48,190 bases of DNA. It comes from Acidobacteriota bacterium (GTDB taxonomy: Bacteria > Acidobacteriota > Terriglobia > UBA7540). Where the stretch lies: contig CADDZC010000024.1 in assembly GCA_902812365.1 (NCBI GenBank), positions 1-48,190 on the forward strand, in the 5' to 3' direction. Below, in pieces: positions 26,172 to 35,443 of the stretch; positions within the stretch are counted from its first letter, which is position 1; every line of letters starts with the position of its first letter. The position numbers and the translations under genes were made by a program. The notes under the pieces were generated by a model. That model was not told the DNA's origin and made no database searches. It saw nothing but the letters and a program-made list of their open reading frames with translations.

Positions 26172-28745
26172 CTACGTAATTTCCAGCGTCACTTGGGTTC
26201 TTCCGACGAGAACCGACTTTGCCAGTACGACGCGGTCGGCATGCAGCTCGCCGAGCGAAGTTGATTTGAGTCGCTGCCTATCCGGTGGATGAACGTGGAC
26301 AACCACATCGGCGGCAAAGCTGGTGGGTAACCGCAAGTCAACCCTCCAGTGCGGCCCGCCCTCCCGCGCGGCGATCCATTCGGTCGTCCAGCCTAGTCGA
26401 CCAAATCGCGTCGGGCAGTTTTCGACGTGGATGCGCTCCCCCGCGTCGAACCAGTGTTTGGGAGCCGCTTTTTGCAGGTGAACGACGTCTCTATCGTGCT
26501 CTTCGTAACAAAGCAACCATCGCAGGCCGAGCGCGGCCTGTAACTCGCTGTTGATCACTGCCGACCAGGCGTATGGGCTTCCCTCCCCCGGAAAATTGCC
26601 CGGCAGCAACGCGTCTTCGGGGGCGTAGCGGCTGCCGGAATCCATGGCGTAACACAAGTTGCCGTAAAGAGCGAGAAGAAAGGGGGGGTAATCGTCCTGG
26701 CGAATGCGACCGGCAAGCGTGCCGTGCTCCATGAAATTCGATGTGCGCGGGTAATCACCGTCCGTGTTCATGCCCATCAGTTGTTCGCCTGCGAGCGCGC
26801 GATGCCGGAAGTGGCCTTCATCGAGGTCAGCGTCTCCCCAGTCAGCGGTCCACCAGTCCATCATGTACCGATGGTTCTCATAACTGGAAAGTTCGGTCGG
26901 CCGGCGTTGCGTGTCGAACACCGTCAAGGGCGTGATGCCCGCGCTCTTCATTGCCGGGTTTCGGTCGGCGAGCGTCTTGGCAAGTGATCGTTCGATGTCG
27001 GCGCGCATCTCGGTGGCCGTCGCCGCTATCTTGGCCGCCTCGGAACGCAACGCTTCGTCTTGATGTTCATTTCCGGCGCGATCCAAACTACGCGCGTGCT
27101 CGCGTAACCCGCGCCAAATCCAGGCAGCATTCTGATAGTAGTAAGGATGGGAATCGGGAAAGTCGTCACGGGGATCACCATTGTCGGCTTCGGGCGAGCC
27201 CCAGATCAATCCGTGGCGGGGATCGTCCACGGGGAACGTTTCCTTACTGTACCGATAGCGGTTTAGGACAAACTCGATCATACGCCGCAGCGTCGGAAGG
27301 CGCCGACGCAGGGCGTCGACATCGCGCGTGTAATCGTAGGCGCGAGCTGAGTTTTCTAAAAAAACTCCGGTATTGAGCGGAGCCTCCACCTGATCCTGCG
27401 TATTATAAAGAAAGTTGCCGTCCGGCAGGATGTAGTGTTGGAGATAATGTTCGAAATAAGGTTCAACCTCGTCCGTCAAATTCCAAACCTGCTGGGCCCA
27501 CACGAATTCGTAGTGAGCCACCGGGAAAAGGGCATGGCTGCGCTCTGGAATTTTAGTGTAAGCACCCTCACCAATCTGATAGGTCGGTTCCAGCCCGCGG
27601 TAACTCGATCGCGAGAGCACAATGCCGGCACGCGCCGCGTCCAGCAACCACTCGTCGGGAATCTCCACCTTCATACGGTCTTCAAAAAAATGATGCCATC
27701 GGTTCCAAACGCCCACCAGCGCCGTAAAGAAATCCTCCGCCGAGCCGTTCCAATAATAGTCAGTGAACCGGGTACGGGGCAGTGCCTGGTTGGCGTTGGC
27801 ATCACCGGCCGGAATCAAGCTTCCGGTCTCACCGGGTGGCACCATGACGCGCATGCGTGCCATCGGGCGCGAATCAGCGCCGAGAGGAAGCAAGGCCATC
27901 ACTTCGTACCCCACTTGAAACTTGGGGTTCCACACGCCGATATCCGCGGCCGGAAGATAGCCGCCGAGCAGCGTTCGCTTGCTGTAACCGGGAACGTACT
28001 CGTAAAGGTACTCCGACGGCAAAAAGCGGCGAGGGTCAAACAGGCGGCCCGTGAGGTCGGGCGCCCACAGCGATTGAGAATCGGAGCCGAATTGTCGCGA
28101 TTTACCGTCCGCTTCGAGCCACAAGGATTTCTCAGGCCCCGACTCTTCGTTGGCCACCAGCGTCCAGCCGATGAACTCCGCCCCTAACGCGGCGACATTC
28201 TCGTAACACGGGTCTTCGGCGGAATTGAGGATATATTCGCCGACTTCATCCGGTCCCGGGACATAACGCGCCGGGCGCTCAAACTTGACGCCGTGAGGAG
28301 TATTGATGGGCCGGGGACGAATCTTCGAGAGGTCTCCGATCCGCTTGGGGATATGGGCGATCTGACCGGCCTGTGTTACGTAGCAAATGGCGCCCTGGTG
28401 GGTCACGTGCTTCTCAAAGACGGCCGTCGCCACCCCGTTCAACCAGGGAAGAACGGCCACCAAGTGCCAGCCGGCGATCGCCTCGCCAACCTTCAGCGTC
28501 CTGGACTCCTCGCCCAGTTGCGACACGACCTCGCCGGGCCTAAACGAAGTCACGCGTGGCGACTGGGCGAGCTGCTGGCGCTCGCCCGGCAGCAAGAGGT
28601 TGTATTCGTTGGGAATTCGCCCCGGATGATAGCGCCCCTTGGGGACCCCTGGTGAGCTCGGCCGCGAGGGATGAGTCATCACCTGGCGCGCAACGCCTAT
28701 GGCAGGTGCGGCGGCGGCGGCTTTCAAAAATGCACGTCGTTTCAT
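26172..28745 (-). CDS. Tat-exported six-hairpin glycosidase-like protein
   Basis: An 857-residue protein with a twin-arginine signal (KRRAFLK at residues 2-8, then a run of alanines), so it should be exported folded. After a beta-rich N-terminal half there is an alpha-helical part from about residue 350 with tryptophan- and aspartate-rich loops typical of (alpha/alpha)6 glycosidases, such as LIWGSPEADNGD, MDWWTADWGDADLDEGHF and GMNTDGDYPRTSNF. I cannot name the GH family; glucoamylase-, trehalase- or GH78-type relatives are candidates, and the catalytic acids are unassigned. It is divergent from the lipoprotein and rhamnosidase genes, 104 bases away, and lies upstream of the tonB-like gene on the same strand. 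Confidence 0.75.
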   Translation of the reverse strand: MKRRAFLKAAAAAPAIGVARQVMTHPSRPSSPGVPKGRYHPGRIPNEYNLLLPGERQQLAQSPRVTSFRPGEVVSQLGEESRTLKVGEAIAGWHLVAVLPWLNGVATAVFEKHVTHQGAICYVTQAGQIAHIPKRIGDLSKIRPRPINTPHGVKFERPARYVPGPDEVGEYILNSAEDPCYENVAALGAEFIGWTLVANEESGPEKSLWLEADGKSRQFGSDSQSLWAPDLTGRLFDPRRFLPSEYLYEYVPGYSKRTLLGGYLPAADIGVWNPKFQVGYEVMALLPLGADSRPMARMRVMVPPGETGSLIPAGDANANQALPRTRFTDYYWNGSAEDFFTALVGVWNRWHHFFEDRMKVEIPDEWLLDAARAGIVLSRSSYRGLEPTYQIGEGAYTKIPERSHALFPVAHYEFVWAQQVWNLTDEVEPYFEHYLQHYILPDGNFLYNTQDQVEAPLNTGVFLENSARAYDYTRDVDALRRRLPTLRRMIEFVLNRYRYSKETFPVDDPRHGLIWGSPEADNGDPRDDFPDSHPYYYQNAAWIWRGLREHARSLDRAGNEHQDEALRSEAAKIAATATEMRADIERSLAKTLADRNPAMKSAGITPLTVFDTQRRPTELSSYENHRYMMDWWTADWGDADLDEGHFRHRALAGEQLMGMNTDGDYPRTSNFMEHGTLAGRIRQDDYPPFLLALYGNLCYAMDSGSRYAPEDALLPGNFPGEGSPYAWSAVINSELQAALGLRWLLCYEEHDRDVVHLQKAAPKHWFDAGERIHVENCPTRFGRLGWTTEWIAAREGGPHWRVDLRLPTSFAADVVVHVHPPDRQRLKSTSLGELHADRVVLAKSVLVGRTQVTLEIT

Positions 28746-28849
28746 CGCCGATGTAGTATAAGACCGTCGTCAACCCGGCGCTCCCATCCCTCTTGGCGAA
28801 GGACCTGGCAAATCTGCTATGATCGGTTGCCTTTTGGAAGGAGAGCGCC

Positions 28850-29464
28850 ATGCGCCGCGGTATCCTGTTCCTGGCCATTTTGGTCTTGATGAGCAGCTCA
28901 TGCGGTCGCCACCGGGACGAAAGGCTCCTCGGACGATGGGTGTCGCTCGAGCGCGCTAAAGGAGAAATCGCCACGGTAGTCGAGTTCCGCTCCGGAGGTT
29001 CGCTCGTGTCTTCCTTCGAGACTTTGATCGATTACCGGTACCAGTTGGGAAACAACGTCCTGCTCCTAACGACGATTGGCTCCATCCCCGGTGAACCTCC
29101 CGAACAAAGTTTTCAAGTCAGCCTCAGTGGCGACCGGCTGGTGCTGACCAACCTTGCCGACAATACAGAGGAACACCTGAAACGCAGCGGCCCGGCGCCT
29201 GCCGACGCCTCCTCCCTGGTTGGCGAATGGCAGTCGGACCCGGCCGGCGATCAGCCCCTTTTCATGGACTTCAAGAGCGACGGCACCCTGTCTCTGCGGC
29301 GGGTGATTCGCTCGAGCCAGGGCCGATATACCATCAACGGCGACTCCCTCACGGTGACACCAGGGGGCCAGCCGTCCCAACAGGGCACCTATCGCTTCGA
29401 GGGCGATCAACTCGTGATGATTTCAGCCGATGGTCAGAAGATTCGGTACCAGAGGTTGGAATAG
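28850..29464 (+). CDS. Lipoprotein with two tandem lipocalin-like repeats
   Basis: A 204-residue lipoprotein: signal 1-17 and lipobox ending at C18 (LMSSSCG). Two similar beta-rich units follow. The first, about 26-110, has LLGRWVS and YRYQLGNNVLLL; the second, about 122-204, has LVGEWQSDP, FKSDGTLSL, GRYTINGDSLTV and YRFEGDQLVMIS. Each unit resembles a small lipocalin-like binding fold and the pair looks like an internal duplication. GGAAGGAG precedes the ATG, and a candidate TATGAT -10 lies at 28818-28823. It is 45 bases upstream of the rhamnosidase gene, so it may help bind or hold the same substrate. The function is unproven. Confidence 0.8.
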   Translation: MRRGILFLAILVLMSSSCGRHRDERLLGRWVSLERAKGEIATVVEFRSGGSLVSSFETLIDYRYQLGNNVLLLTTIGSIPGEPPEQSFQVSLSGDRLVLTNLADNTEEHLKRSGPAPADASSLVGEWQSDPAGDQPLFMDFKSDGTLSLRRVIRSSQGRYTINGDSLTVTPGGQPSQQGTYRFEGDQLVMISADGQKIRYQRLE

Positions 29465-29509
29465 ACCGGGCCGCCCTCCGAGAGGACGATCTTGGGGGCA
29501 TCAAAACGG

Positions 29510-31891
29510 ATGGCTGCCGCTTCTTCTCGCCGGACGGCGTTCGCGGTCCTGTTTTTTGGGGTTTTCCTGCCTGCTTCCGGCCTGCATTCCGCAAGCCTCG
29601 GGCCGGACTTGCTCAGCCGGCGATGGAGAGCCTTCTGGATCACCTGCCCTGACGTCCTGCCTCGCGAGTTCGGCGTTTGTGAATTTCGCAAGACCTTTTC
29701 AGTGAACTCCGCTCCGCACCATTTCGTGATTCACGTGAGCGCTGATAATCGCTACGAGCTTTACGTGAACGGTGTGCGGACGCTCGAGGGTCCGGACCGC
29801 GGCGATTTGGATCATTGGCGATTCGAGACGCTGGACATCGCCCCGCTTCTCGGCGCCGGGCGGAACACCCTGGCCGCCGTCGTGTGGAATTTCGCCGAAG
29901 CGGCTCCCATGGCCCAGATAACCCACGAAACCGGCTTTATTCTCGAGGGTGAGGCCGGCGCGGGAGCGGCCGTTAACACCGATTCAACCTGGAAAAGTTG
30001 GCCTGATCCCTCTCGCCGAATGATTCCCGCCGATCAGCAACCGGTTCGCGGTTACTTCGTTGTGGGGCCCGGCGAGCGCGTCGACGGCACCAGGTATCCC
30101 TGGGGGTGGCAGGAGACGGATTTCGACGATTCCAGCTGGAGGCCCGCGCGGCGGATTTCCATCGGCGGCCCGCGCGGCATTCAAGATAGCCCGTCGCGTT
30201 GGATGCTCGTACCCGATCAGCTTCCCCAGCAGGAGGAGAGGCTTCAGCGGCTGTCGCGCATTGTCCGCCAGAGCGGGGCCGGGGCCGGGGAGGCATTTCT
30301 GGGCGGCACGGCACCCCTAACCATCCCGGCGAACTCCCACGCTACGATTCTGTGCGATCAGACCTTTGAGACGACCGCTTACCCCGAGCTTGTCACCAGC
30401 GGCGGCCGCAACGCAGAAATCACTCTCACCTATGCCGAGGCGCTTTCTGGCAAGAATGGCGAGAAGGGCAATCGCAGCGAAATTCGCAACAAGGAGATGC
30501 GGGGATTTCACGACGTTTTCCTACCCGATGGCGGCCAGCACCGGCTCTTCCGGCCTCTCTGGTGGCGCACCTTTCGCTACATACAGGTCGATGTCACGAC
30601 CCGATCCGACCCCGTCATCCTCGAAGATTTGCGCGGCCTCTTTACGGCTTACCCCTTCACCGAGCGTGCCGCCTTCACCAGCGACGATCCGGTGCTCGCC
30701 AGAATCTGGGATGTAGGCTGGCGCACCGCGCGGCTGTGCGCGCATGAGACTTACATGGACTGTCCCTATTACGAGCAGCTCCAGTACGCTGGCGACACCC
30801 GCATCCAGGTGCTGATTTCGCTCTCCATGACGGGCGACGACCGCCTGGCGAAGAACGCCATTGAGCTGCTCGGCGACTCCCGCACCCCCGACGGTTTAAC
30901 CCAGAGCCGCTATCCGTCGCGCTTGCCGCAGTACATTCCGCCGTTCTCGCTCTTTTGGATCAGCATCATGCATGACGTGTGGTGGTATCGGGGCGACGCG
31001 GATTTTTTGCGCCGCTTCTTGCCGAATGCGCGCGGCGTGCTCGAATGGTTCCGCCAGCGCCTTTCACCCTCCGGTTTGCTCGGCCGGCTCGACTGGTGGA
31101 ATTTCGTCGATTGGGCGGCTGATTTTCCCGACGGCGTCCCGCCACTCGAGTCCGACGGGCAGTCGTCGATTCTGAGCTTGCAGTTCGCCATCGCCCTGCG
31201 CGAAGCCGCCGACTTGGAGTCCGCCTTCGGCATCGTCCCGCACGCCGAATACGATCGCGCCCTCGCCGGCCGGGTGGCCAAGGCTGTGTACCAAACCTGC
31301 TGGGACGCACACCGGCAGCTGATCGCCGACACCCCCGCGCGCCGACACTTCAGCCAGCACGCCAATATTCTGGCGGTGTTAGCGGACGCTATTCCGCCCG
31401 ACCGCCAGGCTGCTGTCATGCGAACCGTCCTGTCCGATGCCACGCTAACTCCCTGCTCTTACTACTTCCGCTTTTACCTGTTTCGGGCCATGAAGAAAGC
31501 GGGGCTGGCCGATGCATACTTGAGCCGGCTCGGTCCGTGGCAGCACATGCTCGATTTGGGCCTCACCACCTTCGCCGAGACGCCCGAACCGACGCGGTCC
31601 GACTGCCATGCCTGGAGCGCCCATCCCAACTTCGACCTGCTGGCCACCGTCGCCGGCATCGAGCCGGCGGCTCCCGGATTCGCCCGAGTCAACATCGAGC
31701 CTCATCTGGGGCCTCTGACTTATCTTGCCGCCACATTACCCCACCCTAGGGGCGAGATCGCCGTGCGTTACCGGCGCTCGGGAGCTCACTTGACGGCTGA
31801 GGTCGCCTTGCCGGCCGGGCTTTCCGGTCGGTTCGTGTGGCGGGGCAAACGGGCGGCGCTGCGCGGCGGCCGCCAGAGCCTGACGTTCTGA
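29510..31891 (+). CDS. Secreted alpha-L-rhamnosidase family protein (GH78-like)
   Basis: A 793-residue exported enzyme expected to release alpha-linked L-rhamnose. A signal peptide covers about 1-28. Beta domains follow: an N-terminal galactose-binding-like domain (YELYVNGVRTLEGP), then FDDSSWRPAR and the rhamnosidase concanavalin-like domain with QTFETTAYPELVTSGG. From about residue 395 comes the (alpha/alpha)6 barrel with DCPYYEQLQYAGDTR, a variant of the GH78 acid motif (usually DCP...ER..W.GD), DWWNFVDWA, and ETPEPTRSDCHAWSAHP near the end. A C-terminal beta domain closes it. ATG at 29510 gives a clean signal peptide; TTG at 29492 is possible. The substitution in the acid motif leaves exact specificity open. 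Confidence 0.85.
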   Translation: MAAASSRRTAFAVLFFGVFLPASGLHSASLGPDLLSRRWRAFWITCPDVLPREFGVCEFRKTFSVNSAPHHFVIHVSADNRYELYVNGVRTLEGPDRGDLDHWRFETLDIAPLLGAGRNTLAAVVWNFAEAAPMAQITHETGFILEGEAGAGAAVNTDSTWKSWPDPSRRMIPADQQPVRGYFVVGPGERVDGTRYPWGWQETDFDDSSWRPARRISIGGPRGIQDSPSRWMLVPDQLPQQEERLQRLSRIVRQSGAGAGEAFLGGTAPLTIPANSHATILCDQTFETTAYPELVTSGGRNAEITLTYAEALSGKNGEKGNRSEIRNKEMRGFHDVFLPDGGQHRLFRPLWWRTFRYIQVDVTTRSDPVILEDLRGLFTAYPFTERAAFTSDDPVLARIWDVGWRTARLCAHETYMDCPYYEQLQYAGDTRIQVLISLSMTGDDRLAKNAIELLGDSRTPDGLTQSRYPSRLPQYIPPFSLFWISIMHDVWWYRGDADFLRRFLPNARGVLEWFRQRLSPSGLLGRLDWWNFVDWAADFPDGVPPLESDGQSSILSLQFAIALREAADLESAFGIVPHAEYDRALAGRVAKAVYQTCWDAHRQLIADTPARRHFSQHANILAVLADAIPPDRQAAVMRTVLSDATLTPCSYYFRFYLFRAMKKAGLADAYLSRLGPWQHMLDLGLTTFAETPEPTRSDCHAWSAHPNFDLLATVAGIEPAAPGFARVNIEPHLGPLTYLAATLPHPRGEIAVRYRRSGAHLTAEVALPAGLSGRFVWRGKRAALRGGRQSLTF

Positions 31892-32027
31892 CCTGAGGCG
31901 CGCGGGCGAAACATCCGCCCCACGACGACCCGCGGCAGCCCCGCTGGCTCAGCTTCCTCGCACAGCCGGCGTGCCTATTTCCCCCTTTCGTTCATTCGAA
32001 GCGACCCGGGTGTCGCTTCCTGCCCGC

Positions 32028-32849
32028 TTACGCTCCTGGCCGGCCAAGGATATAAAAGCACCGTCCTCCCGTAGCGCTGGCGGGAGGCGCGAAATCAAGC
32101 ACGTCGTATCCTCGGGCGAAATAATGTTCGAAAACCCGGCGCGCCTCAAGCCTCCAGCGTCGCGCCAAGGGAAGGGCTTCGGCGCGCATCCGATCCGTGT
32201 GGGAAGGAATTTCGAACAGAAGGCGCGGTGCCGTAAGCCCGAGGCGGAGCCGGCGATTTTCAAGGAGTTGGCGGGAATTGAGCGCAGTTTCATTGGCGCG
32301 CGGCAGGCTTAGATCGACGGCGGGCGCGTGGCGGCGGCGCAGGCGGCGAGCGACAGAAGCGGAGGCAATCGGCCAATTCACCACCAAGCGGTCGCTGGCC
32401 AGCCCTTTCTCGATGGCGCTCGGGAAGCGTCCATAACAGTCGCGAACGTACTCCTCTACCCGCCCTCCGAGGCGGGTCAGGTTGAGCGCAGCATTGCGGC
32501 TTTGCAGCGGATCATATGTCCAGCCGATCGCCTCGAGGCCCCGCCGGAGGGCGATCTGGCGATGTGCCAGTTTCATCTGCCAGCCCAGGCCTCGATCGCG
32601 CCACGGTGGCTCCACCGCCATCATGTGCGACCAATGGATCAAGCGACCATGACGCTGGGCCAGAAAGGCGTACAGAAACCCTACCAAACGCGGGCCGCTG
32701 AACGCCCCCAGCACGACGCCGCCCTGCTTCTGGGTGACGGAGAGCAACTCGGCTGAAGCTCCGAGCGTTCCCCAAACGGATTGCTGGATGCGTTCGCAGC
32801 GGCGAAACTCTTCCGGGGATTTGAGAAGGCGGATTCGGGTCTGGAGCAT
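32028..32849 (-). CDS. GNAT acetyltransferase-superfamily protein (COG3375-like)
   Basis: A 273-residue GNAT-fold protein. The acyl-CoA-binding stretch is visible as VEPPWRDRGLGWQMKLAH near residues 79-96, followed by GWTYDPLQSRNAALNLTRLGG. These stretches match the GNAT gene at 42501-43253 almost block for block (WTYDP, N-A-x-x-N, R-LG, DRL), so the two are paralogues. Known relatives include a succinyl-CoA:D-amino-acid N-succinyltransferase. This copy has no racemase neighbour. The start has no clear ribosome site. Confidence 0.75.
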   Translation of the reverse strand: MLQTRIRLLKSPEEFRRCERIQQSVWGTLGASAELLSVTQKQGGVVLGAFSGPRLVGFLYAFLAQRHGRLIHWSHMMAVEPPWRDRGLGWQMKLAHRQIALRRGLEAIGWTYDPLQSRNAALNLTRLGGRVEEYVRDCYGRFPSAIEKGLASDRLVVNWPIASASVARRLRRRHAPAVDLSLPRANETALNSRQLLENRRLRLGLTAPRLLFEIPSHTDRMRAEALPLARRWRLEARRVFEHYFARGYDVLDFAPPASATGGRCFYILGRPGA

Positions 32850-32927
32850 GGCCGCGTGCTCGAACCGGCAAGGAATGCAGGCTCCACGCCAGCGCCCGGT
32901 TTGGGTGAGCGGAGCCGGCCCGCGATG

Positions 32928-33140
32928 CTATTCTCCGCACATGCCGCGCCGAGGAGCGCCGCACGGGCACGGACCTGGTTCGGCATCGGCCGGCGCCGAG
33001 CCGGCCACTGCAAACAGCGACAGCAGCTTCTCGACGTTGGGGCTTTCACAGGACGCACAGCGCACCGCGGGCGCGCCCGCGTTGAGGATTTTCTCAAACT
33101 GAGCGCCGCAATCCCGGCATCGATACTCGAAAATAGGCAT
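32928..33140 (-). CDS. FmdB-type zinc-ribbon protein
   Basis: A 70-residue protein starting MPIFEYRCRDCG, the signature of the FmdB putative regulatory family. C8, C11, C28 and C31 form the zinc ribbon. A cysteine-rich tail follows (GPCPCGAPRRGMC), which is not part of the standard domain. GGAGG stands just before the ATG at 33140. FmdB was named for a putative formamidase regulator, but members are of unproven function. Confidence 0.85.
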   Translation of the reverse strand: MPIFEYRCRDCGAQFEKILNAGAPAVRCASCESPNVEKLLSLFAVAGSAPADAEPGPCPCGAPRRGMCGE

Positions 33141-33297
33141 GGCAGCCTCCGCCCACTCATCTTAGTTTAGTCCGAAGCGCCGAGTGGCGGCAAGGGAGCG
33201 GACGGGCCGAGGCCGCATCGAGCCCGCGGCGGCACCCGAGACGAAGCGCGCCCTCATTTTTTCATGCTTTTTTTAGGGCTTTCGGGCGCGAAATCGC

Positions 33298-33326
33298 TTG
33301 ACAGGCGCTTTTTTATTGCTTAGAGT
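33298..33326 (+). promoter_or_regulatory. Sigma-70 promoter of the HU-like gene
   Basis: Perfect TTGACA at 33298-33303, a 17-base spacer, and TAGAGT (4 of 6) at 33321-33326, with a T-rich tract immediately upstream that could act as an UP element. Transcription would begin near 33333, giving a leader of about 50 bases before the ATG at 33382. Confidence 0.6.
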
Positions 33327-33381
33327 GCCGCTAGTCCATGGTTGCACGAGCCACAATTCTAGTCCAGGAGAGGAAAACGCA

Positions 33382-33681
33382 ATGGCGAAAGTGATGACCA
33401 AGTCTCAGGTCGTAGCGCATCTGGCTGCCAAGGCAGCGCTTCAAAAGAAGGTCGTAGCGAAGCTGCTCGAGGAGCTGGTGGCTTTGGCGGTGAAGGAAGC
33501 CAAAAACTCCGGGCAGTTTGTGATACCGGGGCTGGGCAAAGCCGTCAAGGCGAATCGTAAAGCTCGCATGGGACGCAATCCGCAGACCGGTGAGGCCATC
33601 AAGATTCCGGCCAAGACCGTGGTCAAGTTCCGGCTGTCGAAAGCATTCAAGGACGCTGTCGTTCCTCCTAAGAAAAAGTAA
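33382..33681 (+). CDS. HU-family DNA-binding protein
   Basis: A 99-residue basic nucleoid protein of the HU/IHF family. It begins MAKVMTKSQVVAHLAAKAAL, has the helical body KKVVAKLLEELVALAVKEAK, and the DNA-clasping arm RMGRNPQTGEAIKIPAKTVVKF. The tail ends in PPKKK. GGAGAGGAAAACGC precedes the ATG at 33382. Upstream in-frame codons back to 33298 overlap the promoter and are not translated. A strong promoter and terminator-like repeat around the gene suggest a monocistronic, highly expressed gene. Confidence 0.93.
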   Translation: MAKVMTKSQVVAHLAAKAALQKKVVAKLLEELVALAVKEAKNSGQFVIPGLGKAVKANRKARMGRNPQTGEAIKIPAKTVVKFRLSKAFKDAVVPPKKK

Positions 33682-33694
33682 GGGTTCTCATCCG

Positions 33695-33731
33695 CCAGCG
33701 GCGGGCCGGGAGTGAGGCAGCCCGCTGCTGG
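33695..33731. terminator. Hairpin between HU-like and glucose-dehydrogenase genes
   Basis: CCAGCGGCGGG (33695-33705) and CCCGCTGCTGG (33721-33731) form an 11-base stem with one G-U pair and a 15-base loop, in the gap between two convergent genes. It could end both transcripts, although no clear U-tract follows. Confidence 0.45.
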
Positions 33732-33798
33732 CTTCAGGGCGCCGCCCGGGGTCCTCGCCCGCCGGCGCCTGCCGCTCGGGCAGCTCCGGGGGAGCGGT

Positions 33799-34608
33799 TC
33801 AGCCTCCGGTGGCGAACCCCGGGTAGAGGCACATGCCGCCGTCGACGAAGAGCGTCGTGCCGACCACGTAATCTGACTCGTCCGAGGCCAGCCACACGGC
33901 CGCCCGCGCAATGTCCTCTGGCAGTCCAACTCGCCCATAAGGAATCAGTTCCAGGAGCTTGGCTTCCGCCTCCGGGGTTTCCCACGCGGCGCGGTTGATA
34001 GGAGTCTTGATCGCGCCGGGAGCGATGCTATTGACGCGAATCCGGTGAGGGGCAAGTTCCTGGGCAATCGATTCCATGAACATCATGATGCCGCCTTTGG
34101 AAGCGGCGTAGTTGACGTGTCCGGCCCAAGGTATCACCTGGTGGACCGAGCTCATGCAGATAATCTTGCCGGCCGCTTTCGAAACCGACGGCACCACGCC
34201 GCGGCGCAAAAACTCCCGCGCCGCCTCCCGCGCGCACAGGAAATAACCGGTGAGGTTGGTGGCGATAACCTGGTTCCATTGATCCAGAGTCATTTGCGTA
34301 AAGGCGGAGTCGCGCTGGATGCCGGCATTGTTCACCAGGATGTCGAGCGTGCCGAATTCTCGCCGGGCCGCGTCGAACATGGCCAGGACCTGGGTTTCTT
34401 GGCTGACATCGGCCTCAAGGGCCACCGCCACGCCGTTCGCGCTGTGAATCTCGCTCACCACCTGGCGGGCCGAAGCCGGGTTCCCGACGTAATTGACGAC
34501 CACCGCCGCCCCGGCCCCCGCCAGCGCCTTGGCAACTGCGGCGCCAATGCCGGAGCTGGCCCCGGTAACGAGCGCCTTCTGTCCTTTCAGCGGTTGATAG
34601 TCGGCCAC
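33799..34608 (-). CDS. Glucose 1-dehydrogenase-type SDR
   Basis: NAD(P)-dependent short-chain dehydrogenase, probably oxidising glucose to gluconolactone. The 269-residue protein has the cofactor loop TGASSGIG at 15-22, NNAG at 93-96, and the catalytic set S154, Y167 and K171. SSVHQVIPW, GAIKTPIN and the ending GGMCLYPGF match Bacillus glucose 1-dehydrogenase unusually well. The GTG start at 34608 has GGAGGGGATC upstream. It is convergent with the HU-like gene. Substrate assignment rests on motif likeness; other sugars or polyols are possible. Confidence 0.87.
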   Translation of the reverse strand: MADYQPLKGQKALVTGASSGIGAAVAKALAGAGAAVVVNYVGNPASARQVVSEIHSANGVAVALEADVSQETQVLAMFDAARREFGTLDILVNNAGIQRDSAFTQMTLDQWNQVIATNLTGYFLCAREAAREFLRRGVVPSVSKAAGKIICMSSVHQVIPWAGHVNYAASKGGIMMFMESIAQELAPHRIRVNSIAPGAIKTPINRAAWETPEAEAKLLELIPYGRVGLPEDIARAAVWLASDESDYVVGTTLFVDGGMCLYPGFATGG

Positions 34609-35443
34609 GATCCCCTCCTGACTGCCCCGGTTCCAGGGTAGTCTTCTGAAGATACCGAAACTTCAGCCAATATGTAAGTCCCGTCGCGGCGGGCTCCAGG
34701 TGCGGATGACCCGCACCGAAGAGGTGCTGAGGCCGTATCTCTTGAAGGGCCAGGGGTCAGGGCCGGCCGGCCCAACGGTGGCCGGGCACAGAGCCTTCGG
34801 GCGATGGAAAATATCACGGGCTGGTTATATATCGGGCAGATAAAGGCAATTACACTGCGGTGAGGGAATTTGGGGTTATACTGGTGTGTCTGATCTGAAC
34901 CCCAAAGTCATACAGAACGTCATAAGAGTTGGCGGCGCATCTTAAAACGGCATTAAAGCCAGCGAAGGGTCGAGTAGCGGGTTTTTCGCCCAGGCAGGCT
35001 TAGCCTGTCCGCAGCGAGCGGGCATCTGATTGTGGCTAGCGACCAGAAACGACGAGCGCTGTTCCGCCTGATTTTACTTCTCGGGCTGGTCGTGGCGATC
35101 CGGGAAGCCCTCGAAATCGCCCATCTCGGCGACGACGTGTCCAATGACGGCATGGTGGTTTCATGTTTTCAGCAAGCCGTCCACGGTGCGTTGCCAGGGC
35201 GCGTGAATCGCGAAAAAAGAGGCCGGTGCGGAGTCTGCGCGGTTCCTGTGAGTCCGCCCCGCCCGCCTCGCGTCGTCGAACCACCCTCGAAAGCAGGGCC
35301 CTTCCTGATTCTGTTATTCAGCTTGCAGCGTAAATAGTCTCCCTGGGTTTTATTGGGTGGGAAGCCGTTTGGTGTGGAGGCCTCGTGTTCACGTGAGGCC
35401 ATTCGCCCTTCGACCGTCCAGCGGCAAAGAACAGGGAGGACCC
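34609..35443. other. Long gene-poor gap upstream of the sigma-like gene
   Basis: About 830 bases with no gene I can support. A perfect 9-base inverted repeat TTTGGGGTT/AACCCCAAA lies at 34869-34877 and 34898-34906. An open frame on the plus strand from GTG at 35032 could code 101 residues with one hydrophobic stretch (LFRLILLLGLVVAI), but it has no ribosome site and an odd composition. The last 65 bases hold the inverted repeat at 35379-35400. Confidence 0.5.
35379..35400. promoter_or_regulatory. Palindrome upstream of the sigma-like gene
   Basis: GGCCTC and GAGGCC flank a 10-base centre containing CACGT. It lies 44 bases before the start of the sigma-like gene, a position fitting an operator or a short hairpin in the leader. 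Confidence 0.35.

Noticed and set aside
35032-35337. 101-codon frame in the gap before the sigma gene
   Set aside because: No ribosome site, GTG start, odd tail rich in Pro and Arg. A hydrophobic stretch alone is not enough to call a gene.
35379-35400. parS site for ParB
   Set aside because: It contains TTCACGTGA like the parS core, but the outer bases do not follow the consensus TGTTNCACGTGAAACA; it lies 14 kb from parAB and directly before a sigma gene.
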